From Myxococcales bacterium (lineage in GTDB: Bacteria; Myxococcota_A; Polyangia; Polyangiales; Ga0077539): 64,000 nucleotides of DNA. The stretch's first letter is position 1. Every line of letters begins with the position of its first letter. The translations under genes were made by a program, and so were the position numbers. This document shows, one piece after another, positions 23,721-32,600 of this stretch. The notes below the pieces were generated by a model that ran no database searches, had not been told where the DNA came from, and was given only the letters and a program-made list of their open reading frames with translations. The stretch is taken from the NCBI GenBank assembly GCA_016792845.1, contig JAEUKH010000029.1:186001-250000 (forward strand), given 5' to 3'.

Positions 23721-25990
23721 GCGACGCGCCGGTGACCCCCGCGCAGACCGTCACCCTGCCCGTCGTGGGCATGACCTGCGCCAACTGCGCGGGGCGGCTT
23801 GAGCGGGTGCTCCGCGCGACGCCCGGGGTCGACGCCGCGTCGGTGAATTTTGCGACCCACACGGCCCAGGTCGGCTTCGGCGCGGGGGTCGACGCCGAGG
23901 CCCTGCGCGCGCGCATCGTCGAGGCGGGGTTTGAGTCTCCGCGGGCCGAAGGTGCGAAGGCCAGTGAGGTCGCAGAAATCGCTGAAATTAAAGCCTTTCG
24001 GGTGCTCCAGTGGCGCACCGCGGCGGCGGCGGCGCTGGCCCTGCCGGTGGTGATCCTGGGCATGTCGCACGGGCTCAGCGCGTGGGCCGAGAGCGCCCCG
24101 GGGCGGTGGTTCGCGATGGCGCTGACCACCGCGGTGGTGTTCGGCGCGGGGTGGCCCTTCTATGCGGGCGCGTGGGCCTCGCTGCGGCACCGCAGCCCTG
24201 ACATGAACACCCTCGTGGCCCTCGGCACCTTCGCGGCGTGGAGCGTCTCGACCGCGGCCCTCGTCTGGCCCATGGCCTTTCACCGTCACGGTCACCACGG
24301 GCAGGTGCCGGTGTACTTCGAGGCCGCGGCCTCGGTGATCGCGCTGGTGCTGGTGGGGCGCACCCTCGAAGCGCGGGCGCGGCACAAAATGGGCGAGGCC
24401 CTGCGCGCCCTCGGGCGCCTTCGGCCCGCCACGGCGTGGGTGCTGCGTGACGGCGCGCCGCGCGAGGTCGAGGTCGCGCTGCTCGTGCGGGGCGACCGGG
24501 TGCGGGTGCTGCCGGGGGCGGCGGTGCCCGTCGACGGGCGTGTGCTCGAGGGCCGCTCAGAGGTCAACCAGTCGATGCTGACCGGTGAGAGCGAGCCGGT
24601 GCTGCGCGGGCCGGGCGATCGGGTCTACACGGGCACCACCAACGGCACCGGGGCCCTCGAGGTCGAGGTCACGGGCTTGGGCGAAGAGACCCTCTTGGGG
24701 AGCATCGTCAACGCCGTGGCCGAGGCCCAAGGCGACAAGGCCCCGGTGGCGGCCCTCGCCGACCGCGTGAGCCGATGGTTCGTGCCCGCGGTGCTAGGGG
24801 TCGCGCTGGTCACCTTTGCGGCCTGGTGGCTGTGGGGCCCCGCGGGCGAGGGCGCCGCGATGGGGCTCCAGAACGCCGTGGCGGTGCTGGTGCTGGCGTG
24901 TCCGTGCGCGCTCGGGTTGGCGACCCCGACTGCGATCTTTGTGGCCACCGGGCGGGGCGCGCGCGAGGGCATCCTCGTGCGAAGCGGCGCGGCGCTTGAG
25001 ACCCTGGCCCGGGTCGACACGGTGGTCTTCGACAAGACCGGCACGCTCACCCTCGGAGCCCCGTCGGTGGTGAGCCTCGCGGCGCTCGATGGCGACGAGG
25101 CGACGCTCTTGACCGCGGCCGCCTCGCTGGAGTCAGCGAGCGAGCATCCGCTGGCTCAGGCGGTGCTTCTGCGGGCGCAGCGCGCGGGGCTCGTGTGCGC
25201 GGCGCCGACGGAGGTTCAGGCCGTGGTGGGGGCGGGCTTGCGCGGCCGCGTCGCGGGTGTCGAGGTGCGCGTCGGCACGGCCCAGTGGATGCTCGACGAG
25301 GGCCTCGCGTTCGATCTCGAAGACCCCCGATGGCGCGCCCTGATGGCCCGGGCCGAGACGCCGCTGGTGGTGGCTCGCGATCGTAAAGTGCTCGGTTTCA
25401 TGGGTCTTCGTGACACGCCGCGGCCCGAGGCGAAGGCCCTGATCGGGTGGCTCCGCGCGCAGAAGATCAGGCCTGTGCTCTTGAGCGGCGACCGTCGTCA
25501 TGTGGCCGAGGCCCTCGCCGCTGAGCTCGGCATCGACGCGGTGTGGGCCGAGACGCGACCGACTGAGAAGGCCGCGGTGATCCGTTCGCTCCGCGCCGAG
25601 GGGCGTGTGGTGGCCATGGTGGGCGACGGCATCAACGACGCGCCGGCCCTCGCGGCGGCCTCGGTGGGCCTCGTGGTGGCCGAGGCGAGCGATGTGGCCC
25701 TCGCGGCGGCCGAGGTGACGCTCTTGCGCGGCGGGGTCGGCGCGGTCGCATCGGCCCTCGGCTTGGGGCGCGCCACCCTCGCGACCATCCGACAGAATCT
25801 GTTCTGGGCATTTGTCTACAACGTGGTGGGCTTGCCGCTCGCGTCGGGGCTCCTCTACCCGCTCACGGGGTGGCTCTTGTCGCCCATGGTGGCCAGCGCG
25901 GCGATGAGCCTGTCGAGCGTCTCGGTGGTCAGCAACAGCCTGCGCTTGCGACGGGCGGCCCTGGCTCAGTACGGCGCGCCGCAGGCGTAA
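23717..25990 (+). CDS. copA: Cu(I)-exporting P1B-type ATPase
   Basis: A 757-residue copper ATPase that pumps Cu(I) from the cytoplasm. An N-terminal HMA domain has GMTCANC (Cys21, Cys24). Eight membrane helices surround the transport motif CPC (from Cys395). The actuator loop TGES is at 289, the phosphorylation site DKTGT at Asp439, the SEHPLAQ His-Pro of the nucleotide domain is present, and GDGIND begins at 636. The late helix has MSLSSVSVVSNSLR, typical of Cu(I) pumps. GTG at 23717 overlaps the chaperone stop; the frame is open far upstream but that part is shadow of the sigma gene. The 3' end overlaps the convergent DUF1517 gene by 25 bases. Control by the CorE-like sigma factor is likely. 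Confidence 0.96.
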   Translation: MSDAPVTPAQTVTLPVVGMTCANCAGRLERVLRATPGVDAASVNFATHTAQVGFGAGVDAEALRARIVEAGFESPRAEGAKASEVAEIAEIKAFRVLQWRTAAAAALALPVVILGMSHGLSAWAESAPGRWFAMALTTAVVFGAGWPFYAGAWASLRHRSPDMNTLVALGTFAAWSVSTAALVWPMAFHRHGHHGQVPVYFEAAASVIALVLVGRTLEARARHKMGEALRALGRLRPATAWVLRDGAPREVEVALLVRGDRVRVLPGAAVPVDGRVLEGRSEVNQSMLTGESEPVLRGPGDRVYTGTTNGTGALEVEVTGLGEETLLGSIVNAVAEAQGDKAPVAALADRVSRWFVPAVLGVALVTFAAWWLWGPAGEGAAMGLQNAVAVLVLACPCALGLATPTAIFVATGRGAREGILVRSGAALETLARVDTVVFDKTGTLTLGAPSVVSLAALDGDEATLLTAAASLESASEHPLAQAVLLRAQRAGLVCAAPTEVQAVVGAGLRGRVAGVEVRVGTAQWMLDEGLAFDLEDPRWRALMARAETPLVVARDRKVLGFMGLRDTPRPEAKALIGWLRAQKIRPVLLSGDRRHVAEALAAELGIDAVWAETRPTEKAAVIRSLRAEGRVVAMVGDGINDAPALAAASVGLVVAEASDVALAAAEVTLLRGGVGAVASALGLGRATLATIRQNLFWAFVYNVVGLPLASGLLYPLTGWLLSPMVASAAMSLSSVSVVSNSLRLRRAALAQYGAPQA

Positions 25991-27246
25991 CACCGACCGA
26001 GCTCGCGGGCGCCCACGGCGCGGCAATGGCCACAGACGACGCGACCCACACCAGCGTCGAGGGCGCCGAGCCTGGGGTACAAGACCTCGAGCTCGGCCGA
26101 GCTCATGCGGTCACCCTCGTCGGTGGGCGACCAGATGACTTCGAGGGCCTCCCACCCGGCCCGACGGCACTGCCGAAGGGCCTGAAGCGTCGCGGGCCAA
26201 TCTTGTGTGGGCGCCTCGGCGAGCTGCGGGTGACGGCAGACCAGCGAGAGCACCACGAAGCCCGCCCCTTCGGCCTCGGCGGGGGTCATCTGGGGCGCCC
26301 GCACCTGCATCGCGCCGCGCACGGTCTCGACCAGATAGGCCCCGCGGAGCGCGTCGACCTGCGCCTCGAAGGCCGCGTCGCAGCGCGCGGGCGTCATCGC
26401 GGTCGAGGCCGCTGAGAAATAGCGAACCCGCGGAGCCACCGCGTCGAGGCTCTCGGCCACGGCGTCGACGCATGCGGCGATGCCCTCGGGGCGGTCGAGC
26501 CGGGCCGAGGCCGCGAGCCGCGTGAGGGCCGTCTGGAGGGCCGCCCGCCCGGCCCCGTCGACGCCGACGCTGAAGGTCAACATCGACGTGAGCGACCCCG
26601 CGGTCGCGCGCGGAGGAGCGTGCATGACAGGCGCGGCCGAGGGCCCAACGGTCGGCGCGTCGGACGGAGCCTCGGTCGGCGTACGAAGCCCGCGTCGCAC
26701 GAGAAAGACCGTCACGCCGAGCGAGGCCAGCGCGAGCCCGAGACCCGCCCAGGTGACCCAGGTCGCCTCATGCTTCTGCGGCGGATACGGAACGTCGACA
26801 GACCCTCGGCCCCCCCACCAGCGCGTCGTCGAAACCCCCGGCCCGTCGACCTGCGGAACCCTCACCCGCGGAGGCTCAAGCCCTGTCGGCTCGGCGCCGA
26901 ACCGAGGGCTCCGCGCGCGCTCCGCGGCAGGTCGCGAACGCTCGCGCCGAAGGGCCTCGTCGTGCGGGTCTTCACGCGGCCCCGTGCGACCCGTCGGCGC
27001 GCCCGCGGGCAGCACCGGGGCCTGCGTCGTGGAGCGAGCGGGCTCTCTCGCGCGCGGCTCAGCCCGCGGCGCCGGGGCTTCGCTTTCTGCCCCGCGCGAT
27101 GCGCCCATGCCCGTCGGCGCGGGGGCTTCGACGCGCGGTCGCCGGGGTGAGCCGAAGCTCCCGCCGGTGAGCTGCGCGGCGGCGTCGCCGGCGCTGAGGC
27201 TCAGCACCACAACGATCATATTCGAGAAACGAGCGCGCCCCACCAT
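25966..27246 (-). CDS. DUF1517-like membrane protein with C-terminal zinc ribbon
   Basis: A protein of about 426 residues: a signal-like start (MIVVVLSLSAGDAAAQ), a long Pro/Arg/Ala-rich disordered region to about residue 150, a membrane helix (TWAGLGLALASLGVTVFLVRR), and a C-terminal domain that resembles DUF1517 (SMLTFSVGVDGAGRAALQ, LVETVRGAMQVRAPQMTPAEAE, GFVVLSLVCRHPQL). The extreme C-terminus has CGHC and CYACG, a short zinc ribbon. The longer frame begins at a TTG (27273), but ATG 27246 is better placed. It overlaps the end of the copper ATPase gene on the opposite strand. The function is unknown. Confidence 0.7.
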   Translation of the reverse strand: MVGRARFSNMIVVVLSLSAGDAAAQLTGGSFGSPRRPRVEAPAPTGMGASRGAESEAPAPRAEPRAREPARSTTQAPVLPAGAPTGRTGPREDPHDEALRRERSRPAAERARSPRFGAEPTGLEPPRVRVPQVDGPGVSTTRWWGGRGSVDVPYPPQKHEATWVTWAGLGLALASLGVTVFLVRRGLRTPTEAPSDAPTVGPSAAPVMHAPPRATAGSLTSMLTFSVGVDGAGRAALQTALTRLAASARLDRPEGIAACVDAVAESLDAVAPRVRYFSAASTAMTPARCDAAFEAQVDALRGAYLVETVRGAMQVRAPQMTPAEAEGAGFVVLSLVCRHPQLAEAPTQDWPATLQALRQCRRAGWEALEVIWSPTDEGDRMSSAELEVLYPRLGALDAGVGRVVCGHCRAVGARELGRCYACGAPY

Positions 27247-27297
27247 CGACGCGGCACGGTACCATCGCGCCAACCTTCGAAGGGGAGCGGAGCGCCC

Positions 27298-28710
27298 ATG
27301 ATCGCCAAACTGATTCTACCCGTCGCCGGCTGTGTGACGGGGCTCATGGTCTTCGCCGTGGCGGGCCGTCAGTACACCGCCACCGACGACGCGTGGTGCG
27401 CCCGCGCCACCGCCCAGGTCGCCCAGGCGCTGCAACCCTACGGCCTCAGGGCGCAGCCGAGGGCGGCGGTGCGAGGGGCCTTCGAGACGGCGATCACCCT
27501 CGCCCCGGGCGCCTGTGTGTCGGCCCTTCTCTTGGCAGAAGGTCGCGAAACAATTGAGCAATTTGAGATATCAGACGGCCGCGGGAGGCTGCTCTCAGAC
27601 CCGGGCTCGCGCATGGGCGGCGACATGGCGGCCTTGCGCGGCTGGTGCTCGGTCGAGGGCGAGGTGGTGCACGCCCGCGGGCGCCTTCGCGGGGCGGGGC
27701 GGCTGCTTCGCTTCGAGGGTGTCGTGCCTCGGTCGGCGTGGCCGCTCGCCGAGGTGATGCCCGAGGCCGGGTTGCACCCTTGGCTCGACGACCGGCTGGT
27801 GCTGTCGGCGCCGGGCGCGGTGAACGCCGTGGTGCTCGACGTGGGCGAGGCCGTGGCGCTGGTGCCTCCTGAGGCCGCCACCGTCGACGCGCTCGGGGCG
27901 TTGACCCTCGACGACCCGCGGGCCGTGCGGTGGGCCAGCGTGGGCCTCTCTGACCCGAGCGTCGCCGCCGAGCCGCTCGCGAACCCAGCATCGCCGCGTC
28001 AGGCCCGCGCGGCCGCGGTGGGGGCGCCCGGCGCGGTGGTGGCGGTCTTCGACCCCGGGGCGCTCGCGCAGCGCTGTCTCAACGTCTCGCTGCGTGCTGC
28101 GTGGGGGCGCGGCGAGACCGTCGTGCGGCTCGCGCTCTCGACCTGGCAGATGGCCGCGCGCGGCAATGTCGACGGGGCGGTGCGCGACACGGTCTGCGTC
28201 GACGAAGGGCCCGTGGCCTACGTCGTCGTGGGCGCGGGGCCTCGCCGGGTGGGCCTCTCATGGCAAGGTGAGGGCGCGCAGACCCGGGCGCCGTCGACGT
28301 GGCGGAGCGACCCGGCGCAGCACCCCGGGTGGGCTCCCCTGGAGGCCCAGTGTCGAGCGGGGCGCGGCGGCTGCGAGGGGCTCGCGGTCTTGCGGGCTGC
28401 GGGGGCGCGGGGCGGGCCGCGGGCGTTGGGCGAGGTCTACGCGGCGGCATGCGCGGCGGGGCGCGGCGAGGGCTGTCACCTCGCGGCCATCGAGGGCGCC
28501 GACGGGCCCGCGGCGGGGGCGCTGGTGGCCCGCGGGTGCGCGCTCGGATACGCTCCGGCCTGCGCCGCGAGCGCGCGGTGGTCGCGCTTGGGCGAGCGCA
28601 ATCAGCCTGTCGATTACGCCCTCGCGGGGCAGCGCTACGAAGCGGCATGCCGCCTCGGCGACACGGGCGCCTGCGCGCGCCGCGACACCATGCGCTTGCT
28701 TGATCTGTAG
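27298..28710 (+). CDS. Predicted secreted/membrane-anchored protein with Cys-rich Sel1-like C-terminus
   Basis: A 470-residue protein with an N-terminal hydrophobic segment (LILPVAGCVTGLMVFAVAG) and two long beta-rich regions of no recognised family. The last about 120 residues contain repeats spaced by Cys and Gly/Ala: LEAQCRAGRGGCEGL, GEVYAAACAAGRGEGCHLA, ARGCALGYAPACAA and YEAACRLGDTGACARR, which resemble Sel1-type helical repeats held by disulphides. Such repeats usually mediate protein contacts. The ATG start follows GGAG by seven bases. It is divergent from the DUF1517-like gene and lies 21 bases before the crotonase gene. Confidence 0.7.
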   Translation: MIAKLILPVAGCVTGLMVFAVAGRQYTATDDAWCARATAQVAQALQPYGLRAQPRAAVRGAFETAITLAPGACVSALLLAEGRETIEQFEISDGRGRLLSDPGSRMGGDMAALRGWCSVEGEVVHARGRLRGAGRLLRFEGVVPRSAWPLAEVMPEAGLHPWLDDRLVLSAPGAVNAVVLDVGEAVALVPPEAATVDALGALTLDDPRAVRWASVGLSDPSVAAEPLANPASPRQARAAAVGAPGAVVAVFDPGALAQRCLNVSLRAAWGRGETVVRLALSTWQMAARGNVDGAVRDTVCVDEGPVAYVVVGAGPRRVGLSWQGEGAQTRAPSTWRSDPAQHPGWAPLEAQCRAGRGGCEGLAVLRAAGARGGPRALGEVYAAACAAGRGEGCHLAAIEGADGPAAGALVARGCALGYAPACAASARWSRLGERNQPVDYALAGQRYEAACRLGDTGACARRDTMRLLDL

Positions 28711-28731
28711 GAGGCCCTTCAGAGTGCGGCC

Positions 28732-29523
28732 ATGAGTGATGCCGCGCCGACGGTGAAGGTGACAGTCGAAGAGGGGGTCGCCACGGTCTTGTTGAGCGAC
28801 CTTCGGCGAAAGAACGCCATGAGCCCGGCCCTGGGTGATGCGCTGCGTGACGCGGTCGAGCGGCTCCGCGGCGACCTGCGGGTGCGGGCGGTGGTGCTCT
28901 CGGGCGAGGGCGACGCCTTCTCGGCGGGGGGCGATCTGAAGATGCTCGAGGCCCTGCGCGAGGAGAGCCGAGAGGGCTCGCGCGATTTCATGTTGGGCTT
29001 CTATGCGCGCTATTTGAGCGTGTTGGCGCTTGAGGTTCCGGTGGTGGCGGCGGTGCAGGGGGCGGCCATCGGGGCGGGGCTCTGCGTGGCGATGGCGTGC
29101 GATCTCTTGGTGGTCGACGAAGACGCCAAGCTCGCGTTGAATTTCGTGCAGCTCGGGCTCCACCCTGGCATGGGCGCGACGCTCCTGACCCCGCACCGTG
29201 TGGGGGCTCAGCGCGCCGCAGAGTTGCTCCTCACGGGTCGACGCTTCAACGGTCGCGAGGCGGTCGAGATGGGCATGGCCCTCGAAGCGACGCCCTCGGG
29301 CAACGCCCTGCTGCGCGCCGAGGCCCTCGCGCGGCAGATGGCGGCCCAGGCGCCCCTCGCGGTGCGGGCCCTCGTTCGGGCCCTCAGGGTCGACCGTCAC
29401 GCCCTCCAAAGGGCGCTCGAATATGAGGCGATGGCGCAGTCTGAGAGCTACGCGAGCCACGACCTCGGCGAGGGCCTCGCGGCGGCCGCGGCGCGTCGCG
29501 CGCCGGCGTTTGTGGGGCGATAG
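28732..29523 (+). CDS. Enoyl-CoA hydratase/isomerase family protein
   Basis: A 263-residue crotonase-fold protein. The CoA-binding pocket AFSAGGDLKML and the oxyanion-hole loop VQGAAIGAGLCVAMACDL are typical. In the region of the two hydratase catalytic Glu residues, the first (usually in PEI.LG) is replaced by NFVQLGLHPG, while the second corresponds to RAAELLLTG and is kept. That makes a plain hydratase less certain and leaves isomerase, hydrolase or other crotonase chemistry open. It may be cotranscribed with the preceding gene; the hairpin at 29575 follows. Confidence 0.9.
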   Translation: MSDAAPTVKVTVEEGVATVLLSDLRRKNAMSPALGDALRDAVERLRGDLRVRAVVLSGEGDAFSAGGDLKMLEALREESREGSRDFMLGFYARYLSVLALEVPVVAAVQGAAIGAGLCVAMACDLLVVDEDAKLALNFVQLGLHPGMGATLLTPHRVGAQRAAELLLTGRRFNGREAVEMGMALEATPSGNALLRAEALARQMAAQAPLAVRALVRALRVDRHALQRALEYEAMAQSESYASHDLGEGLAAAAARRAPAFVGR

Positions 29524-29574
29524 CGTCTCTTCGGGGGGCGCGGCGTGCGCGCGGTCAGACGCGCAGAGAGGAGC

Positions 29575-29595
29575 GGCACCGGGCGCGCCGGTGCC
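29575..29595. terminator. GC hairpin between convergent genes
   Basis: GGCACCGG-GCGCG-CCGGTGCC gives a perfect 8-base stem in the 84-base gap between the crotonase gene and the large lipoprotein gene. There is no T-run, so it may act in either direction through structure only. Confidence 0.5.
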
Positions 29596-29607
29596 CCTCG
29601 GAGCGGG

Positions 29608-32600
29608 TCACTGCATCGGGTTCGCGGCGCCCGGCGTGGGCATGGTGACGAAGCGCCAATCGGCGTTGGCGTCGTTGGTGTCGCCGCCGTTCGGCACCCG
29701 CGCGAGCGAGCCCGCGGCGGTGTTCGAATCGGCCACGGTGCTCGCCAAGGCGCTGCCCTCGACGAGGTCGACCCGACCCGTCACGCCGGTGATGGTCGCC
29801 ATGCGGATCGAGCCCTCGTACGAGAGGGCGTCGAGGAGGCTGCCGTCGGTGGTGTTGATCAGCGCGACGCCATCGGGCGCGCCGTTCTGCACCGAGTCGT
29901 TGGCGATGTTGAAGCGGGCCACGCCGCTCGGCACGGTCACGCCGCTGTTGGCCACCACGGCGTAGGCGCCCGGCGCGAGGGTGCCGCTCAACGCGACCCG
30001 CGCATACTCGGTGCTGTTCGAGCCGTTGACGAGCACCAACGCGACGCCCGTAAGGTCGATGGGGAGCCGGCTCGCGTTCATGATCTCGATGAACTCACCG
30101 TTGTCGGTGCCGACCTGGTCGTAATCGACCTCGTTGATGATGAGCCCCGCCGAAGAGGCTTCGACGATGCTCACCATCGCGGTGCGGGTCACCATGCCGA
30201 GGGTGGCTGACACCGTCGCGTTGCCGGTCATGGCCCCTGCCGTGAAGATCACCTCGGCGCGGGTCTGGTTGGCAGGCACCGTCACGGTCATGGGCACCGA
30301 GCCGCCCATCGCCGCGAGGGTCACGAGGGTGCCGCCCGGAGGCGCGGGGATGTCGAGGCTCACCGTCAGCGTCACCGTGGTGCCCGGCGTGGCCGTTGAC
30401 ATGGCAGGGCCGAGGGCGGTGAGGGCGGGGGCCTCCATCAGGTCGAGCACCCGAACCTGCGCCGTGCGGGTGATGCCGTTGAAGGTCGCGCTGAGGGTGT
30501 AGGGCGTGGCCGAGGCGGTCACCCCCGAGAGGGCGATGGGCACCCGGGTCTGCCCCGCGGGGATGGTGAGGTTCATCACCCCGAGGCCGGGGCCGCTTGA
30601 GGTCACCGTCACCAGGGTGTCGCTCGACGTGGCCCGCGCGAGTTGGGCCACGAGCTGCGTCGGGAAGCTCGGCGCGCCGCTCACGCCCACCCGCGTGTAG
30701 ACCAGCTCGGTGGGGAAGGGGAGCAACGAAGCGGCCCCGGCGACGAGGTCGTCGGCGCTCCGCGGGTTGAGCTTCGAGTTCGACCGGGCAAAGGCCAAAA
30801 TGCCCGTAATCGCTGAGAAATTCTCGCCCATCGTGGGGAAGGGCGTGCTCAAAAACAGCCCGTCATCGACCCTGAGGTTGCCCGTAATGAGGAACTCATT
30901 GGTCGGCGCGGTCTCGCCCCCCTCGGGCGTCGGCGCGGCGTTGAGCACCGACACGTTCTGCACCCGCACCAAGGCGCCTTCGAGGGCCGCTGCGCGGGGG
31001 CCCATGGTGATCACGTCGGCGGGCATCACATCGGTCACCGCGGGCAGGGTCACCATGGGCGCGGTCACGGTGATGGTCGCGCCGGTGAGCTGCCGCTGGC
31101 CGTAGTAATCGGCCACGGTGGCGTTGCTGAGGGTGACGCGGTTGCCCACGGCCACCATGGGCGCGGTGCCCGTGAAGACGAAGATCGCAGAGTTGTCGAC
31201 GCCCGCGTAGGCGCTGTCGCCCATGGCGACCTGGGCGTAGAAGCCGTTGCGCGCGAGGGCCGTCACCACCGGGCCGGTGACCGTCACGCGGTTGCCGAGC
31301 ATCACCATGCCCGACTTGATGGCGTACACCGTCGCGGGGCACGCGGCGCCGCCGGGGTTCGCCGCCATCGGGCAGGCGTCGCACGCGTCGCCGGTCATGT
31401 CGCTGTCGGTGTCGGTCTGCTCGGGGTTGCGCACGTCGGGGCAGTTGTCGCGGGTGTTGGGCACGCCGTCGCCGTCGCGGTCGTTCGGGTCGGGGGCCGC
31501 GCACTGGGTGCTGTTGGGCGTGAGCGGGCAGGGGTCGCAGGCGTCGCCCACACGATCCATGTCGGCGTCGGCTTGCATGCCGTTGTCGACCGGGCGCACG
31601 GGGTTGAACACGTTGGGGCAGTTGTCGGCGTCGTTCATCACGCCGTCGCCGTCGGTGTCGGCCATCGACGACATGCCCGAGTAGCGGTTCGAGCCGCGCA
31701 CGGCGGGGTTCGGCAACGAGCCCATGGCGTTGCGCTCGGGCAAACACGACGGCTCGTTCATCGGCTCGCCGCAGAAGAACAAGGGGTACCGATTGGCGTT
31801 GGCGCTCTGCAACGCCGAGAGGTGACGCCCCCCGAGGTCGCGGGCGACGCACACGCGCTTCATCGTGCCGCACACGTCGAGCGGGTCGCACTGGTCGCCG
31901 CCGTTCAGCATCGCGACGATGCTCGCGTCGCCGTAGAGGGCCGCGCCGCCGCGCAAGACGAGCGAGACGTCAGAGGCGCCGGCGCCCAAGACCGCGCGGT
32001 GATCGCGCCGCATCGCGCCGTTGAAGATCGCGAGGTCGGCCACGCGCCCCGGAGCGATCACCCCGATGGCGTCGTCGACTGCGAGGGCCGCCGCGGCGTC
32101 GCGGGTGGCCATGAGCCACAGGGCCTCGTCGGTGAAGAAGCCCTGAAGAAAGTTGCGGTTGAAGGTGTCAGCGCACTGAAGCTCGCGAAGCATGTTCATC
32201 GAGCCAGAGATGATCCAGTCGGAGCCGAGGGCGATGGGCACCCCGAGGCGGGCGTACTCGGTCACCCGGGCGGTGTCGCCGTAGAGGGTGATGTTCGAGC
32301 GCGGCGACCAGATGAGCGCCGTGCCCTGTTGACCCATCTCGGCGATGTCGCTCGGCAAGAGCCCCACGCCGTGAACGAAGGCGCTGTTGGGCTGGACGAG
32401 GTCGTTGGCGCCTGTGCGAATGCAGGTAAACTCGTTGCGCGCCTCGGGGTCGATGCCCTCGGCGACGTGCGGCGTGTACGAGTCGACGGCCATGATCGAG
32501 GCCGCGGTGTCGATGCCAGGGTACGCACAACCCGTGGCCCGGAGCTCGCCCCCCGAGTCACCCAGCGGGAAGGTCTCGTACTGCACCTGCGGTTGACCGA

